DNA of 46,684 nucleotides, taken from an uncultured Ignavibacteriota bacterium (GTDB taxonomy: Bacteria; Bacteroidota; Ignavibacteria; UBA10030; UBA8401). Under the pieces are notes generated by a model that saw only the letters and a program-made list of their open reading frames with translations, had not been told where the DNA came from and did no database searches. The translations under genes were made by a program, and so were the position numbers. The stretch spans positions 1 through 46,684 of the forward strand of contig CAJBTU010000028.1 in assembly GCA_903958625.1 (NCBI GenBank). Direction: 5' to 3'. Below, piece by piece: positions 37,141-46,258 of the stretch. How positions within the stretch are numbered: the stretch's first letter is position 1; each line of letters opens with the position of its first letter.

Positions 37141-37806
37141 ATGAAAATAATTGCAGTTGCTTTCCTGATGATTATTGGTCTTGGGTGTCAGGATGACCAA
37201 TTAGTGGCGATCACCGACGGGAAGGTTTATTCCCAGCTTAATGTTCGTTACGATAAGAATTCCAACAAAACTGCTGCAACCGCAGCCTTTTGGAAGGAAT
37301 CGCAAAGCGGACAACGGCTGATCTTCAACGGAAATGCAAAGATCCTGTTCGAAGATGTTGCAATGGATTACCGGGCGGGCGATTATACCTATATCAAAGA
37401 ATTGGATAATTTTCATTCACCGGCTGTTTTCAAGATCACCGATGTGAATAATAAGGTCTTTACCAACACTGCTACGCTCAACACGATCGATTTTCCGTTG
37501 TCACAGAAACTGGATACGATCGATTCCTCAAAACCATTGACCATCGCATGGGCCGGAATTCCTCTGGAGAAACTCGAGATTGTTACACTGCGCATCGGCA
37601 CGGTCGCTGCCGCTCAGGATACAACGGGAAAAACAAGCGTATCATTGTTATCGTCGCATTTTACGCAGCTCGGTTCCATAAAAAATACGGTCGTTACCAT
37701 AACGCTCGAACGCTCAAAATCTCCCGGTCTTACAAACGATCTTGGGGGTGGGGGGATGATGACCTCTCAGTATGTGGCGACGACGAAATCTGTTTTCTTG
37801 AAATGA
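37141..37806 (+). CDS. Hypothetical lipoprotein
   Basis: 'MKIIAVAFLMIIGLGCQDDQ' lipobox; no recognised domain. ORF track starts earlier (36994) inside rodA. Confidence 0.65.
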   Translation: MKIIAVAFLMIIGLGCQDDQLVAITDGKVYSQLNVRYDKNSNKTAATAAFWKESQSGQRLIFNGNAKILFEDVAMDYRAGDYTYIKELDNFHSPAVFKITDVNNKVFTNTATLNTIDFPLSQKLDTIDSSKPLTIAWAGIPLEKLEIVTLRIGTVAAAQDTTGKTSVSLLSSHFTQLGSIKNTVVTITLERSKSPGLTNDLGGGGMMTSQYVATTKSVFLK

Positions 37807-37864
37807 CTTCCCGCCAATAAAGACTCAGATTTTTTTCGAAGGCGCAAACAAAACTGAGCATAAC

Positions 37865-38905
37865 TCACCATTCAATGGTTTCACCCAGTTTCGACGCAAA
37901 AAAATTCTCTTTCGGTAATTGCCGCTGAACAACTGCCTCAAATAATTTCTTCGGCGGTTCATCCATTGGCTCATCCGTCATCACGTATGTTCCCCAGTGG
38001 ATACCAAGCATTTTTTTTCCTTCCAGATCCAAAAATGTCTGGACCGCTTCTTCGGGATTCATGTGGACAGACTTCATCAGTTTTCGCGGTTCGTATGCAC
38101 CCATGGGAATGAGTGTAAGGTCGAACGGGCCGAATTTCTTTCCGATATTTTTGAAATGAGAACAGTAACCGGAGTCGCCGGCGAAATAGAATTTTTTCTT
38201 TCCCAGAACAGTCCACGAGCACCACAGCGTCTGATTCCTGTCGTTCAGCCACCGTCCGGAAAAATGCTGCGCCGGCGTACAAACAATCTTTAATCCGTTG
38301 ACCGTCGCACCTTCCCACCAGTCGAGTTCCTCCACGTTGCGTATGCCCCGTTCTTCAAACCAGTCGCGCACTCTCAGCGGAACAAAGAATTTCACGTGAG
38401 GATTTCTATCCATAATATCTTCAATGGATGATTCGTCGAGATGATCGTAATGATTGTGGGATATCAGGACAAAATCGATCGGCGGAAGTTTTTCGATCGA
38501 TATTCCCGGTTCGGAGATCCTCTCACTTCCCGCCCATTTGAACGGACCGACCCGATCGGACCAGACGGGATCGGTGAGGAATGTTTTTCCCTCCATCTGA
38601 ACCAGCACGGTTGAATGACCGATCCACGTAGCAGTGTACGGTCTGTTCTCTTTCAGTAAAACACCGTCGTTATATTCCCTCGGAATATCGATCTTTTCAG
38701 AAGAGGAAAATGTCTGGGGAATTTTTTTAATGATCCACGGAGCCATCTCTGAGAACCCCGCTTCGGCAAAATCGGGATCGGTGTTGATAAATCCATTCTC
38801 GCCATGATGCAGCGGAAGGCCGGAACGGTCCTGAGCAAGCGCGGTAAGCGGCGGAAGCATGAACGGTGTGACAACAAGCTTTTTTAAGACGGTACGGCGA
38901 TCCAT
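37865..38905 (-). CDS. MBL-fold metallo-hydrolase (UlaG / NAPE-PLD-like)
   Basis: 'TATWIGHSTVLVQMEGKTFLTDPVWSDRVGPF', 'LISHNHYDHLDESSI', 'FAGDSGYCSHFKNIG', 'HWGTY'. Confidence 0.92.
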   Translation of the reverse strand: MDRRTVLKKLVVTPFMLPPLTALAQDRSGLPLHHGENGFINTDPDFAEAGFSEMAPWIIKKIPQTFSSSEKIDIPREYNDGVLLKENRPYTATWIGHSTVLVQMEGKTFLTDPVWSDRVGPFKWAGSERISEPGISIEKLPPIDFVLISHNHYDHLDESSIEDIMDRNPHVKFFVPLRVRDWFEERGIRNVEELDWWEGATVNGLKIVCTPAQHFSGRWLNDRNQTLWCSWTVLGKKKFYFAGDSGYCSHFKNIGKKFGPFDLTLIPMGAYEPRKLMKSVHMNPEEAVQTFLDLEGKKMLGIHWGTYVMTDEPMDEPPKKLFEAVVQRQLPKENFFASKLGETIEW

Positions 38906-39090
38906 AGGGAAAAGTATAAACTTAATTCTATCAGGCGCAAGGATTATAGCAAACATCGGCAATATACAGCACTATTCAAAACGGATAAACAGGAGTATAG
39001 TTTCATCCATAATTTGTATTGAATTCACACTCTTTTTTCTCTATTCTTTTCAATAATCGCATCCTTTTTTAGTTTCAATGCATCAAACTC

Positions 39091-39684
39091 ATGAAAGAAT
39101 CTCCCGACCTGATTAACGAAAAAGAGCTCATTGCCAGGGTAAAGAACGGCGATGAACGTGCGTTTGCTCAGCTGGTAAAACTGTATGAGCAGACCGTGTG
39201 GGGATTTGCATTCAAGCTCTGCCGTAACAAAGAGAAAGCCGATGAATCGTACCAGGATACATTCATCAATGTCTACCGGAAGATCGATCAGTTCGATTCG
39301 CGTTCGAAGTTCTCCACCTGGCTCTATACGATCGTTGCCAACAACTGTTTGATGAACCGGCGGAAGAGAAAAATGGACGGATTGCTTGAGTCGCTGGATG
39401 ATGCGCCGGATGTTGGAAACGAAGACGTACAGAAACAATTAGCAGTGTGGGACGATTCGCCGATCGACACCATGATGAACAAAGAAATGCGCGAACAGAT
39501 GGACGCGGCGATCCAGGAACTACCGGATGAGTATAAGGTGGTCTTTGTGCTGAGGGATCTGGAAGATAAAACGGCGGAAGAAACAGCGAAGATCCTGAAC
39601 CTTACCGTTCCTGCGGTGAAATCGCGTCTGCGGCGCTCAAGGATATTTTTACGGCATAAATTACACGGTTTGATGAGGGCATGA
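39091..39684 (+). CDS. ECF-type RNA polymerase sigma factor
   Basis: 'ARVKNGDERAFAQLVKLYEQTVWGFAFKLCRNKEKADESYQDTFINVYRKIDQFD', 'LPDEYKVVFVLRDLEDKTAEETAKILNLTVPAVKSRLRRSR'. Confidence 0.95.
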   Translation: MKESPDLINEKELIARVKNGDERAFAQLVKLYEQTVWGFAFKLCRNKEKADESYQDTFINVYRKIDQFDSRSKFSTWLYTIVANNCLMNRRKRKMDGLLESLDDAPDVGNEDVQKQLAVWDDSPIDTMMNKEMREQMDAAIQELPDEYKVVFVLRDLEDKTAEETAKILNLTVPAVKSRLRRSRIFLRHKLHGLMRA

Positions 39685-39968
39685 AGCATTTACATTCACA
39701 CATACAAAAACATATCCATACACTCTCCTGCGGAGATGTGTATGAGCATTTATGCGATAATTTGGACTCAAAGCTGGATTCCGAATCGTGCCGCAGAATC
39801 AAAGCGCATATGCAGGAATGCAAGAATTGTTCGGCTATGCTCGATTCGCTGAAAAAGACCATCCATTTATATCAACAATATCCCGCCCCGGTCCTGCCCG
39901 AAAAAACGCGAAAAAAGCTCTTCGCCGTTATTGAAATGAAAAAAACAAAAAAACGCCCGGTCCGCTGA
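39681..39968 (+). CDS. zf-HC2-type anti-sigma factor
   Basis: ATGA overlap with sigma gene; 'RRIKAHMQECKNCSAMLDSLKKTIHLYQ' (H..xC..C zinc motif). Confidence 0.85.
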   Translation: MKHLHSHIQKHIHTLSCGDVYEHLCDNLDSKLDSESCRRIKAHMQECKNCSAMLDSLKKTIHLYQQYPAPVLPEKTRKKLFAVIEMKKTKKRPVR

Positions 39969-40073
39969 ATCCTTTCCCGTTTAACTGCATCATACTATAA
40001 CAAAACAACGAACAGCGACTCGAAGCATTTATATTTTTGCATAACATCACTAAATAATTTAAAGGAAGTCTCC

Positions 40074-40280
40074 ATGAAAAATAATATTGGGAAAATCGAA
40101 CAACCGATCCGTATCGCGCTTGGATTGCTCATTACCTCGCTTGCATTTTGGGGGCCGGAAACACCCTGGGCATACGCAGGCCTGATCTTTGTTGCAACGG
40201 GTTCCGTGCGCTATTGCCCCATCTGGCACATGATTGGTGTGAACACAAATAAAAAAATTGAAACAGAAAAATTAAAATAA
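40074..40280 (+). CDS. DUF2892 (YgaP TM-domain-like) protein
   Basis: 'MKNNIGKIEQPIRIALGLLITSLAFW...GLIFVATGSVRYCPIWHMIGVNT'. Confidence 0.88.
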   Translation: MKNNIGKIEQPIRIALGLLITSLAFWGPETPWAYAGLIFVATGSVRYCPIWHMIGVNTNKKIETEKLK

Positions 40281-40296
40281 TAGGACAGGATACGTT

Positions 40297-40671
40297 ATGA
40301 CCGAAGCATTGACAAAAGAGACATTTTTAACAAAGGTATTTGATTTCGAAACGAACCAGGAGTGGAAATTCAACGGTGAACTTCCTGCTGTTGTGGATTT
40401 CTGGGCGCCGTGGTGCGGTCCGTGCAAAATGGTCGGACCGGTCATTGATGAACTGTCGGACGAGATGAAGGGACAGGTAAATTTCTATAAGGTGAATACC
40501 GATGTTGAACAGGAACTCGCAAGCGTTTTCGGAATCCGTTCGATTCCTTCGCTCCTTTTCATTCCCAAAGAAGGAAAGCCGATGATGGCCGCCGGCGCAC
40601 TGCCGAAAAACGAATTGAAGAAGGTCATCAACGAAAACTTATTGTCGAAAAAGATCATCGCGATTTCATAA
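40297..40671 (+). CDS. Thioredoxin
   Basis: 'AVVDFWAPWCGPCKMVGPVIDELSDE', 'YKVNTDVEQELASVFGIRSIPSLLF'. Confidence 0.95.
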   Translation: MTEALTKETFLTKVFDFETNQEWKFNGELPAVVDFWAPWCGPCKMVGPVIDELSDEMKGQVNFYKVNTDVEQELASVFGIRSIPSLLFIPKEGKPMMAAGALPKNELKKVINENLLSKKIIAIS

Positions 40672-40685
40672 GGAAACGAATACGT

Positions 40686-40928
40686 ATGCCAACATATGAA
40701 TACCGCTGCGAAGAGTGCAGCAAAGAATACGAAGTCTTCCATAAAGTAAAAGAAGTTGAAGATGATGTTGTCTGTCCGGTATGCAGCTCGTTGTCTCACG
40801 AGCGGCTCATGTCCGTCACGGGAATGTCAATGAACAGTTATTCATCGGCATCTTCCTCATCCGGTTATAGTTCGCCGGATTCATGCAGCGGCGGCGGTTG
40901 CTGCGGCGGATCGTGCGGAGTTAATTGA
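40686..40928 (+). CDS. FmdB-family zinc ribbon protein with Cys/Gly-rich tail
   Basis: 'MPTYEYRCEECSKEYEVFHKV...VVCPVCSS' and tail 'CSGGGCCGGSCGVN'. Confidence 0.9.
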   Translation: MPTYEYRCEECSKEYEVFHKVKEVEDDVVCPVCSSLSHERLMSVTGMSMNSYSSASSSSGYSSPDSCSGGGCCGGSCGVN

Positions 40929-40929
40929 T

Positions 40930-41343
40930 ATGAATAAAAAGATCAAATACGGTGCTGTGATTGTTATTGCCGCAATAATTGCGCTCTTCATTGGTGCACA
41001 ACAGACCGTGAACAGCGATACGGCGATCCCGGCAAAAGAGGCCCGCATACAATTAGCAAAAGATTCAACCATTGTTCTCTTAGATGTGCGGACACCAAAC
41101 GAACACCTGACAGAACGCATTGCTGACACTCCGTTGATTCCTCTGCAGGAACTGGAACAGCGAATTCATGAATTGGACTCTTACAAGGACCAAACAATCA
41201 TTGTCTATTGCCGATCCGGCAACAGAAGCGGTTCTGCCGTCAGGATTCTTCGTGAGCGCGGTTTTAAGGCTCTGAATATGCTGGGGGGTATCAACCAATG
41301 GAAAGCTGAACAATTCCCAACCATTACCGGACCAACCAAATGA
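40930..41343 (+). CDS. Membrane-anchored rhodanese-like protein
   Basis: N-terminal TM; 'VLLDVRTPNEH', active site 'VYCRSGNRSGSAVRIL', 'LGGINQWK'. Confidence 0.92.
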   Translation: MNKKIKYGAVIVIAAIIALFIGAQQTVNSDTAIPAKEARIQLAKDSTIVLLDVRTPNEHLTERIADTPLIPLQELEQRIHELDSYKDQTIIVYCRSGNRSGSAVRILRERGFKALNMLGGINQWKAEQFPTITGPTK

Positions 41344-41711
41344 CAACAGAACAGATATTTTTATATGCGCTGATCGCAATTCTGGCAATTTTTTCCATTC
41401 GGAAGCAATTGCTGGCGCGGTCACTTAACAATTATTCGGGTTCCGAGGCAAAACAAAAAGTGAAAGCCGGCAGTATTTTGCTGGATGTGCGCACGGCCGG
41501 CGAACGCAGTTCGCTTTCGATCCCTTCGTCCATTCATATTCCGCTGCAGGAACTTTCGTCGCGGATGAAGGAACTGGAAAAATACAGGGCGAAAGAGATC
41601 ATCTGCTATTGCGCCAGCGGATCGCGCAGCGTGAATGCCGGAATTAAGTTAAAGAAAGCAGGATTCACAGCGGGGAATCTTAAAGGAGGAATATCCTCAT
41701 GGAATTTCTAA
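41340..41711 (+). CDS. Second membrane-anchored rhodanese-like protein
   Basis: 'ILLDVRTAGERSSLSIPSSIHIPLQEL', active site 'CYCASGSRSVNAGIKL', 'LKGGISSW'. Confidence 0.92.
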   Translation: MTTEQIFLYALIAILAIFSIRKQLLARSLNNYSGSEAKQKVKAGSILLDVRTAGERSSLSIPSSIHIPLQELSSRMKELEKYRAKEIICYCASGSRSVNAGIKLKKAGFTAGNLKGGISSWNF

Positions 41712-41947
41712 AACAATTAACGTTGTGGCAGAAACGCGGAATTGCTTCGGTTCTCGGAGGCATTGCCGGCTACTCATATTATTATTACATTGGCTGTGCC
41801 AGCGGCACCTGTGCTATTACCAGCAATCCGTATATCTCCACGGGATACGGTATGCTGTTCGCTGCATTACTCATCAGCAAACCAAAAGCAGATCAGAAAG
41901 AAGAGACCAATGGAACCGGTACCTCAACAACCGATCAAAAAATTTAA
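41699..41947 (+). CDS. DUF6132-like small membrane protein
   Basis: 'GIASVLGGIAGYSYYYYIGCASGTCAITSNPYISTGYGMLFAALL'; overlaps both neighbours. Confidence 0.8.
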   Translation: MEFLKQLTLWQKRGIASVLGGIAGYSYYYYIGCASGTCAITSNPYISTGYGMLFAALLISKPKADQKEETNGTGTSTTDQKI

Positions 41948-42371
41948 GACCTTTACATATCACTCGGGCGTCGAATGGAAATCGGAGCGTCAGGGTTTGC
42001 TCCGCTCCGAAGGAAAACCGGATATTTCTGTTTCCAGTCCACCTGAATTCAAAGGTATCCCCGGTGTATGGACTCCGGAAGATCTATTCGTAGCGGCTGT
42101 TGAAATATGCCAAATGTCGACGTTCCTGGCGTTCGGTATACGGAAAGGAATCCCGCTCAAATCGTATAAGAGTTCTGCCGAAGGATTACTGGAAAATGTT
42201 GACGGAAAGTACCGCTTCACCAGGATCACGGTAAAACCGGAGATCGTTGTGGAACAGAGCTGGACGAAAGAGCAGGTTGAAGAACTTGTTCACGCCGCTC
42301 ACGAAAACTGTCTGATCGGCAACTCGATATCCGCCGAAGTTCTTGTGGAACCAACGATCATTCTTCAATAA
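41910..42371 (+). CDS. OsmC-family protein
   Basis: 'YHSGVEWKSERQGLL...PPEFKGIPGVWTPEDLFVAAVEICQMSTFLAF...AHENCLIGNSI'. Start assigned to MEPVPQQP rather than the longer ORF-track start. Confidence 0.88.
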   Translation: MEPVPQQPIKKFKTFTYHSGVEWKSERQGLLRSEGKPDISVSSPPEFKGIPGVWTPEDLFVAAVEICQMSTFLAFGIRKGIPLKSYKSSAEGLLENVDGKYRFTRITVKPEIVVEQSWTKEQVEELVHAAHENCLIGNSISAEVLVEPTIILQ

Positions 42372-42428
42372 GGCGGCTCCGGTGCTTCATCTATTTTTTA
42401 ACACTCATCTTGCAGGATCACCAACAAT

Positions 42429-42812
42429 ATGAATTACGGATTCTCTAAAATTGTAGCGCTCTCATTCGATGAGGCGATCAAAAAAGTGACCAACGAACTG
42501 AAAAAAGAAGGTTTCGGTGTACTTACGGCGATCGATCTCAAAGAGACACTAAAGAAAAAGATCGGCGTCGATGTTCCCCGCTATACAATTCTTGGCGCCT
42601 GCAATCCGCACTTTGCACACAAAGCGCTTCAAACCGAAGTTGAAGTCGGCCTCCTGCTCCCCTGCAATGTGATCGTCTATGAAAGCGATGGCTCTACGCA
42701 TGTTTCCGTTTTTGATCCGCTGGTAATGGAAAAGATCATTGAAAATCCCGCTATGAAACCGATCGCCGAAGACGTGCAGCAGAAACTTCGGCGTGTAATT
42801 GCCGCAATGTAA
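42429..42812 (+). CDS. DUF302-domain protein
   Basis: 'SFDEAIKKVTNELKKEGFGVLTAIDLKETLKKKIGVDVPRYTILGACNPHFAHKALQTEVEVGLLLPCNVIVYE'. Confidence 0.92.
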   Translation: MNYGFSKIVALSFDEAIKKVTNELKKEGFGVLTAIDLKETLKKKIGVDVPRYTILGACNPHFAHKALQTEVEVGLLLPCNVIVYESDGSTHVSVFDPLVMEKIIENPAMKPIAEDVQQKLRRVIAAM

Positions 42813-42914
42813 GGTAAGGGGTTTTCCACTGCACCATCCATCCTCTTGCCGTGGAATGATCCATTGATATTTAAAACATTTCTCTGAAACTGCATTTTTT
42901 CCGTTGTATCAAAA

Positions 42915-43754
42915 TCATATATCCTGTTTATTCAGCATCCGCCGCGCGATCACAAGGGGGATGCCGATCCACAATAATAATGATCCTGTCAGCAGCGTGA
43001 TACTCAGACCGCTTCCGCCGAGGAACCGGAGCAGTGCAGCTCCCGCCGCTCCAAAGATCGTCACGTTATCAAGAATGATCAGCGATGCAACTCTGACCAT
43101 GTCAACCGGATTGCCGAAGAGCGATAGGAACAGTATGATATTTGCGGTTTGACCTTTGAACAATAACGACACGCCGAGAACGATCAGATCGTAGAACAGA
43201 ACGAAGAAGAACCAGGCAAAGAGCGAAATGCCGAACGATCTGGATGTGCGGTTATTTGTTGTGGAGATCAGCACGGCGACAACCAGAAAGACAAGGGCAA
43301 GCAATAAGGAGAGTATCACAAACATTGCATATTGCAGTAATCCTTCCCCACCGGTCACCGACGAGATGATCCCTCCGGCGACAACAAATCCGATGATCAT
43401 GGAGAGTGAAAGGGAAAAAAATAATCCAAGCACTTTTCCCAGAAGAACTTCTGCGCGAAAGACCGGCTGGGAAAAAAGCAGTTCCGTTGTGCCCCGGTCG
43501 CCGGTAAAACTGAGCGTACCCATGATCAGAGAAACAAGCGGAACAATATACAGGACCAGATTCAGCATGCTTGCCGACGTGCGCGTAAAATTCTGCATAC
43601 CGGAAAAACCTTCCGCCACGATACCGATGTACGAGATGCCGACAATAAGAACTCCGAAGACAACCGCGAAAATAATCGTCCACTTGTTCCGGATGTTTAC
43701 CAGCAATTCCTGACGCGCAATGCGGGTTATGAGCAATAGATTCATGGTGTTCAT
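42915..43754 (-). CDS. nosY: ABC transporter permease, NosY-type
   Basis: 'ITRIARQELLVNIRNKWTIIFAVVFGVLI', 'FTGDRGTTELLFSQPVFRAEVLLGKVLGLF'; linked to nosL/F/D. Confidence 0.85.
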   Translation of the reverse strand: MNTMNLLLITRIARQELLVNIRNKWTIIFAVVFGVLIVGISYIGIVAEGFSGMQNFTRTSASMLNLVLYIVPLVSLIMGTLSFTGDRGTTELLFSQPVFRAEVLLGKVLGLFFSLSLSMIIGFVVAGGIISSVTGGEGLLQYAMFVILSLLLALVFLVVAVLISTTNNRTSRSFGISLFAWFFFVLFYDLIVLGVSLLFKGQTANIILFLSLFGNPVDMVRVASLIILDNVTIFGAAGAALLRFLGGSGLSITLLTGSLLLWIGIPLVIARRMLNKQDI

Positions 43755-44197
43755 TATTTTTTGTCCGTAGCACGGCATGCTGCACCATTCATCTCCGTCA
43801 GATTTGGCGGGAATTGTTCGTGCAATTCTTTTGCACGCTGCTGGTCCGCTACCGCAATCTGTCCGGATCCCATTGGCGTTTCGATGCCTGTTTGGACAAT
43901 GATGCTTTTCCCGAACGGGATCCATTCTTTTGTATCATAATTCTTTACGAAGATCGCCGCAAATTCATCCACGCTGTGCGTCTTGCGATAGTTCTCGAAA
44001 CACTGAAGATCGTCGAACTTCACTGCCGAACAATCCTTGTTGATAATCTCCGAAGCGAACTGTGCATTGGAGACGGTCATGCGGCAGGCGGAACATTCGT
44101 CCTCCGGGAAGAGTTCTACCGGCGTGATCTGTTTGGGAGCACACGATAAAAGAAGAAATGCCGAAAGCAGGACCAGGGTGAGTTTATTATTTTTCAT
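43754..44197 (-). CDS. nosL: NosL-family copper-binding lipoprotein
   Basis: Lipobox 'LLLSC'; 'PEDECSACRMTVSNAQFASEII' (CxxCxM motif), 'KFDDLQCF'. Confidence 0.9.
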   Translation of the reverse strand: MKNNKLTLVLLSAFLLLSCAPKQITPVELFPEDECSACRMTVSNAQFASEIINKDCSAVKFDDLQCFENYRKTHSVDEFAAIFVKNYDTKEWIPFGKSIIVQTGIETPMGSGQIAVADQQRAKELHEQFPPNLTEMNGAACRATDKK

Positions 44198-44909
44198 AGT
44201 GAGAACTCCCTACATAATGTAAATACAGATCTTCGATCGTTCCTGTTTTCAGAAATGTTGTGCGAAGATCGTCAATGGACTCAAGTGCGCCGAGTTTTCC
44301 CGAAACAAAGATGGCCACGCGGTCCGCCAGCTGTTCGGCTTCCGCAAGCAGATGCGTGGAAAAAATTATTGTTTTCCCTTTTTCTTTTTGCTGCAGAATA
44401 AAATCGCGGAACTGTTTCACCCCCTGCGGATCAAGATTTGCCGTCGGTTCATCCAGCAATAGAATGGGGGAATCGGGAAGAGAAATTACCGTCATACCCA
44501 ACCGTTGGATCATTCCGCCGGAGAATTCGTTCACCGGTTTATCGGAAAAGCCGTTAAATCCGGCGTTCGCCAGCGCCTCATCGGCCGCAGACCGCGAGAT
44601 GTTCCGAAGCGAACCATAGAAGCGGACAACCTCCCTCGCCGTGAGCGTTTCCGGAAAAATAACGCGCTGCGGAAGATAGCTGATAAGATTTTTCGCTTCT
44701 TTCGACCGCTTCCGGACATCCAAATTGTTGACCAGTATCGTGCCGTGCGTTGGAAGACAAAGACCCACAATCGATTTCAGGGTTGTTGTCTTTCCGCTGC
44801 CGTTTGGACCAAGGAAGGCAAAGACTTCCCCCTGCTTCACATCGAACGAGACATCGTTCACCGCGGTGAATTTTCCATATTGCTTTGTGAGATGCTGAAC
44901 AGAGATCAT
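44187..44909 (-). CDS. nosF: ABC transporter ATP-binding protein, NosF-type
   Basis: 'FLGPNGSGKTTTLKSIVGL', 'NEFSGGMIQRLGM', 'ILLLDEPTANLDP'; position between nosD and nosL. Confidence 0.9.
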   Translation of the reverse strand: MISVQHLTKQYGKFTAVNDVSFDVKQGEVFAFLGPNGSGKTTTLKSIVGLCLPTHGTILVNNLDVRKRSKEAKNLISYLPQRVIFPETLTAREVVRFYGSLRNISRSAADEALANAGFNGFSDKPVNEFSGGMIQRLGMTVISLPDSPILLLDEPTANLDPQGVKQFRDFILQQKEKGKTIIFSTHLLAEAEQLADRVAIFVSGKLGALESIDDLRTTFLKTGTIEDLYLHYVGSSHYEK

Positions 44910-46258
44910 ATTGTTGTTCCCTTCCGTGCGCGGACAACAGACACGATCAGGACCGAAAGAAGCAACGGTATAAGTATTGAAACGATAGAAGCCGATGTTT
45001 GTTTGTTCTGTTCCTTACTGTCGCTGTTCATTTTTTGATTGAACCACGTGAGCGGAACAGGTTCTATGAGGGGCCATTGATCACACTCACCGGACACATC
45101 CAGAATCGGAAATGCTTTTGACGAGACTGCCAGAGCCTGTGACGCCGGACTGTACAGATAGAGCCGGACATTGGAATTCTTTGATTCAAGATACGAGAAG
45201 ACATTTTCGATCTTCATTGGTATGTCGCCGATACCGTTGTTATCCATGTCGTATCCCGTATATGAACTCCAGTAATTCCCCCGGCCGTTCAAATTCCAGA
45301 ATGATTCGGTCCGTCGTCCTACGATGGTGAGCGGATTCAGGTTGTCGATAAAATTGTTTCCGGTGAATGTATTATGAACGGCATTCTGGAACATCTCCAG
45401 CGCCAGGTCGTTCCGCGCAATAATGTTGTTGCGGAAAAGATTGTTGGTCGACGACTCGAAGAATATTCCGGTCACATTATCGGAAATGATGTTCGAATCG
45501 GCGGTGCAATAATGGCAATCTTGCAGCAGCATGCCGTAGGATGCAAATCCGCGATTGCGTAAAAATATATTGTGTTTCATTACGATGCCGCGGGTGAACA
45601 TGATTGCTGCGCCGGCAACATTGTCGCGAAAGATATTCCGTAAAAACGTGTTCGAATCGGCATACATATAATGCAGGCCGTACCGCAAGTGGTGAACTTC
45701 ATTGTCCTGAATAAGCGTATGATTGGCATTTTGGATATAGAAACCGTCCCGCGTTTCGGAAACGGTATTTTTTTCCAGAATATTGTAATTGGAATTCCAC
45801 AGATGGATGCCGCTCCCCCGTTCGCCTTGCGTCAGAGACTTTCGTCCGGTAACAATGTTCCGTGCAATAGTATTTGAATCTGATTTGAGGAGGTAAATTC
45901 CAAAGAGAATATCGCTGAGCGTATTGTCCCTGATGGTGTTGTTGTTTGATTTGATCAATATCCCGGCATCTTCATTGACAAGCATGTTTCCGCAATGTTC
46001 AATCATAAAACCGGACAACGTACACTGCGGCGAAAGTATGGTAACAATACTTCCTGTTCCTGTTCCGCGGAGAACGGGAGATCCTTTCCCGATGAGATGG
46101 ACTGTTTTTGCGATGACGATATTTTCAATAAATGTTCCGCCGTCGACCACAAGCGTGTCGCCATCCTGCGCGCGGTCAATACGAAGCTGCAGCTGCGCAT
46201 TGAGCGTCTGCGCAACCATTATCACGACGGCAATATATGACAGCCTGTTCAAGACCAT
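44906..46258 (-). CDS. nosD: NosD-type parallel beta-helix periplasmic protein
   Basis: Repeated 'N.I..N' beta-helix rungs, e.g. 'NNTIRDNTLSDILFGIYLLKSDSNTIARNIVTG', 'GNYWSSYTGYDMDNNGIGDIP'; C-terminal TM helix. Confidence 0.92.
   Translation of the reverse strand: MVLNRLSYIAVVIMVAQTLNAQLQLRIDRAQDGDTLVVDGGTFIENIVIAKTVHLIGKGSPVLRGTGTGSIVTILSPQCTLSGFMIEHCGNMLVNEDAGILIKSNNNTIRDNTLSDILFGIYLLKSDSNTIARNIVTGRKSLTQGERGSGIHLWNSNYNILEKNTVSETRDGFYIQNANHTLIQDNEVHHLRYGLHYMYADSNTFLRNIFRDNVAGAAIMFTRGIVMKHNIFLRNRGFASYGMLLQDCHYCTADSNIISDNVTGIFFESSTNNLFRNNIIARNDLALEMFQNAVHNTFTGNNFIDNLNPLTIVGRRTESFWNLNGRGNYWSSYTGYDMDNNGIGDIPMKIENVFSYLESKNSNVRLYLYSPASQALAVSSKAFPILDVSGECDQWPLIEPVPLTWFNQKMNSDSKEQNKQTSASIVSILIPLLLSVLIVSVVRARKGTTI

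Noticed and set aside
40032-40039. Bacteroidota-like -7 element TATTTTTG (TAnnTTTG) upstream of the DUF2892 gene
   Set aside because: No convincing -33 TTG-type element at suitable spacing; too weak to report as a promoter.
41699-41947. Overlapping ORFs around DUF6132/OsmC (41725-42093, 41742-42371) as evidence of overlapping genes or frameshift
   Set aside because: Best explained by OsmC starting at ATG 41910 with a short ordinary overlap; the upstream extension is low-complexity translation of the other frame.
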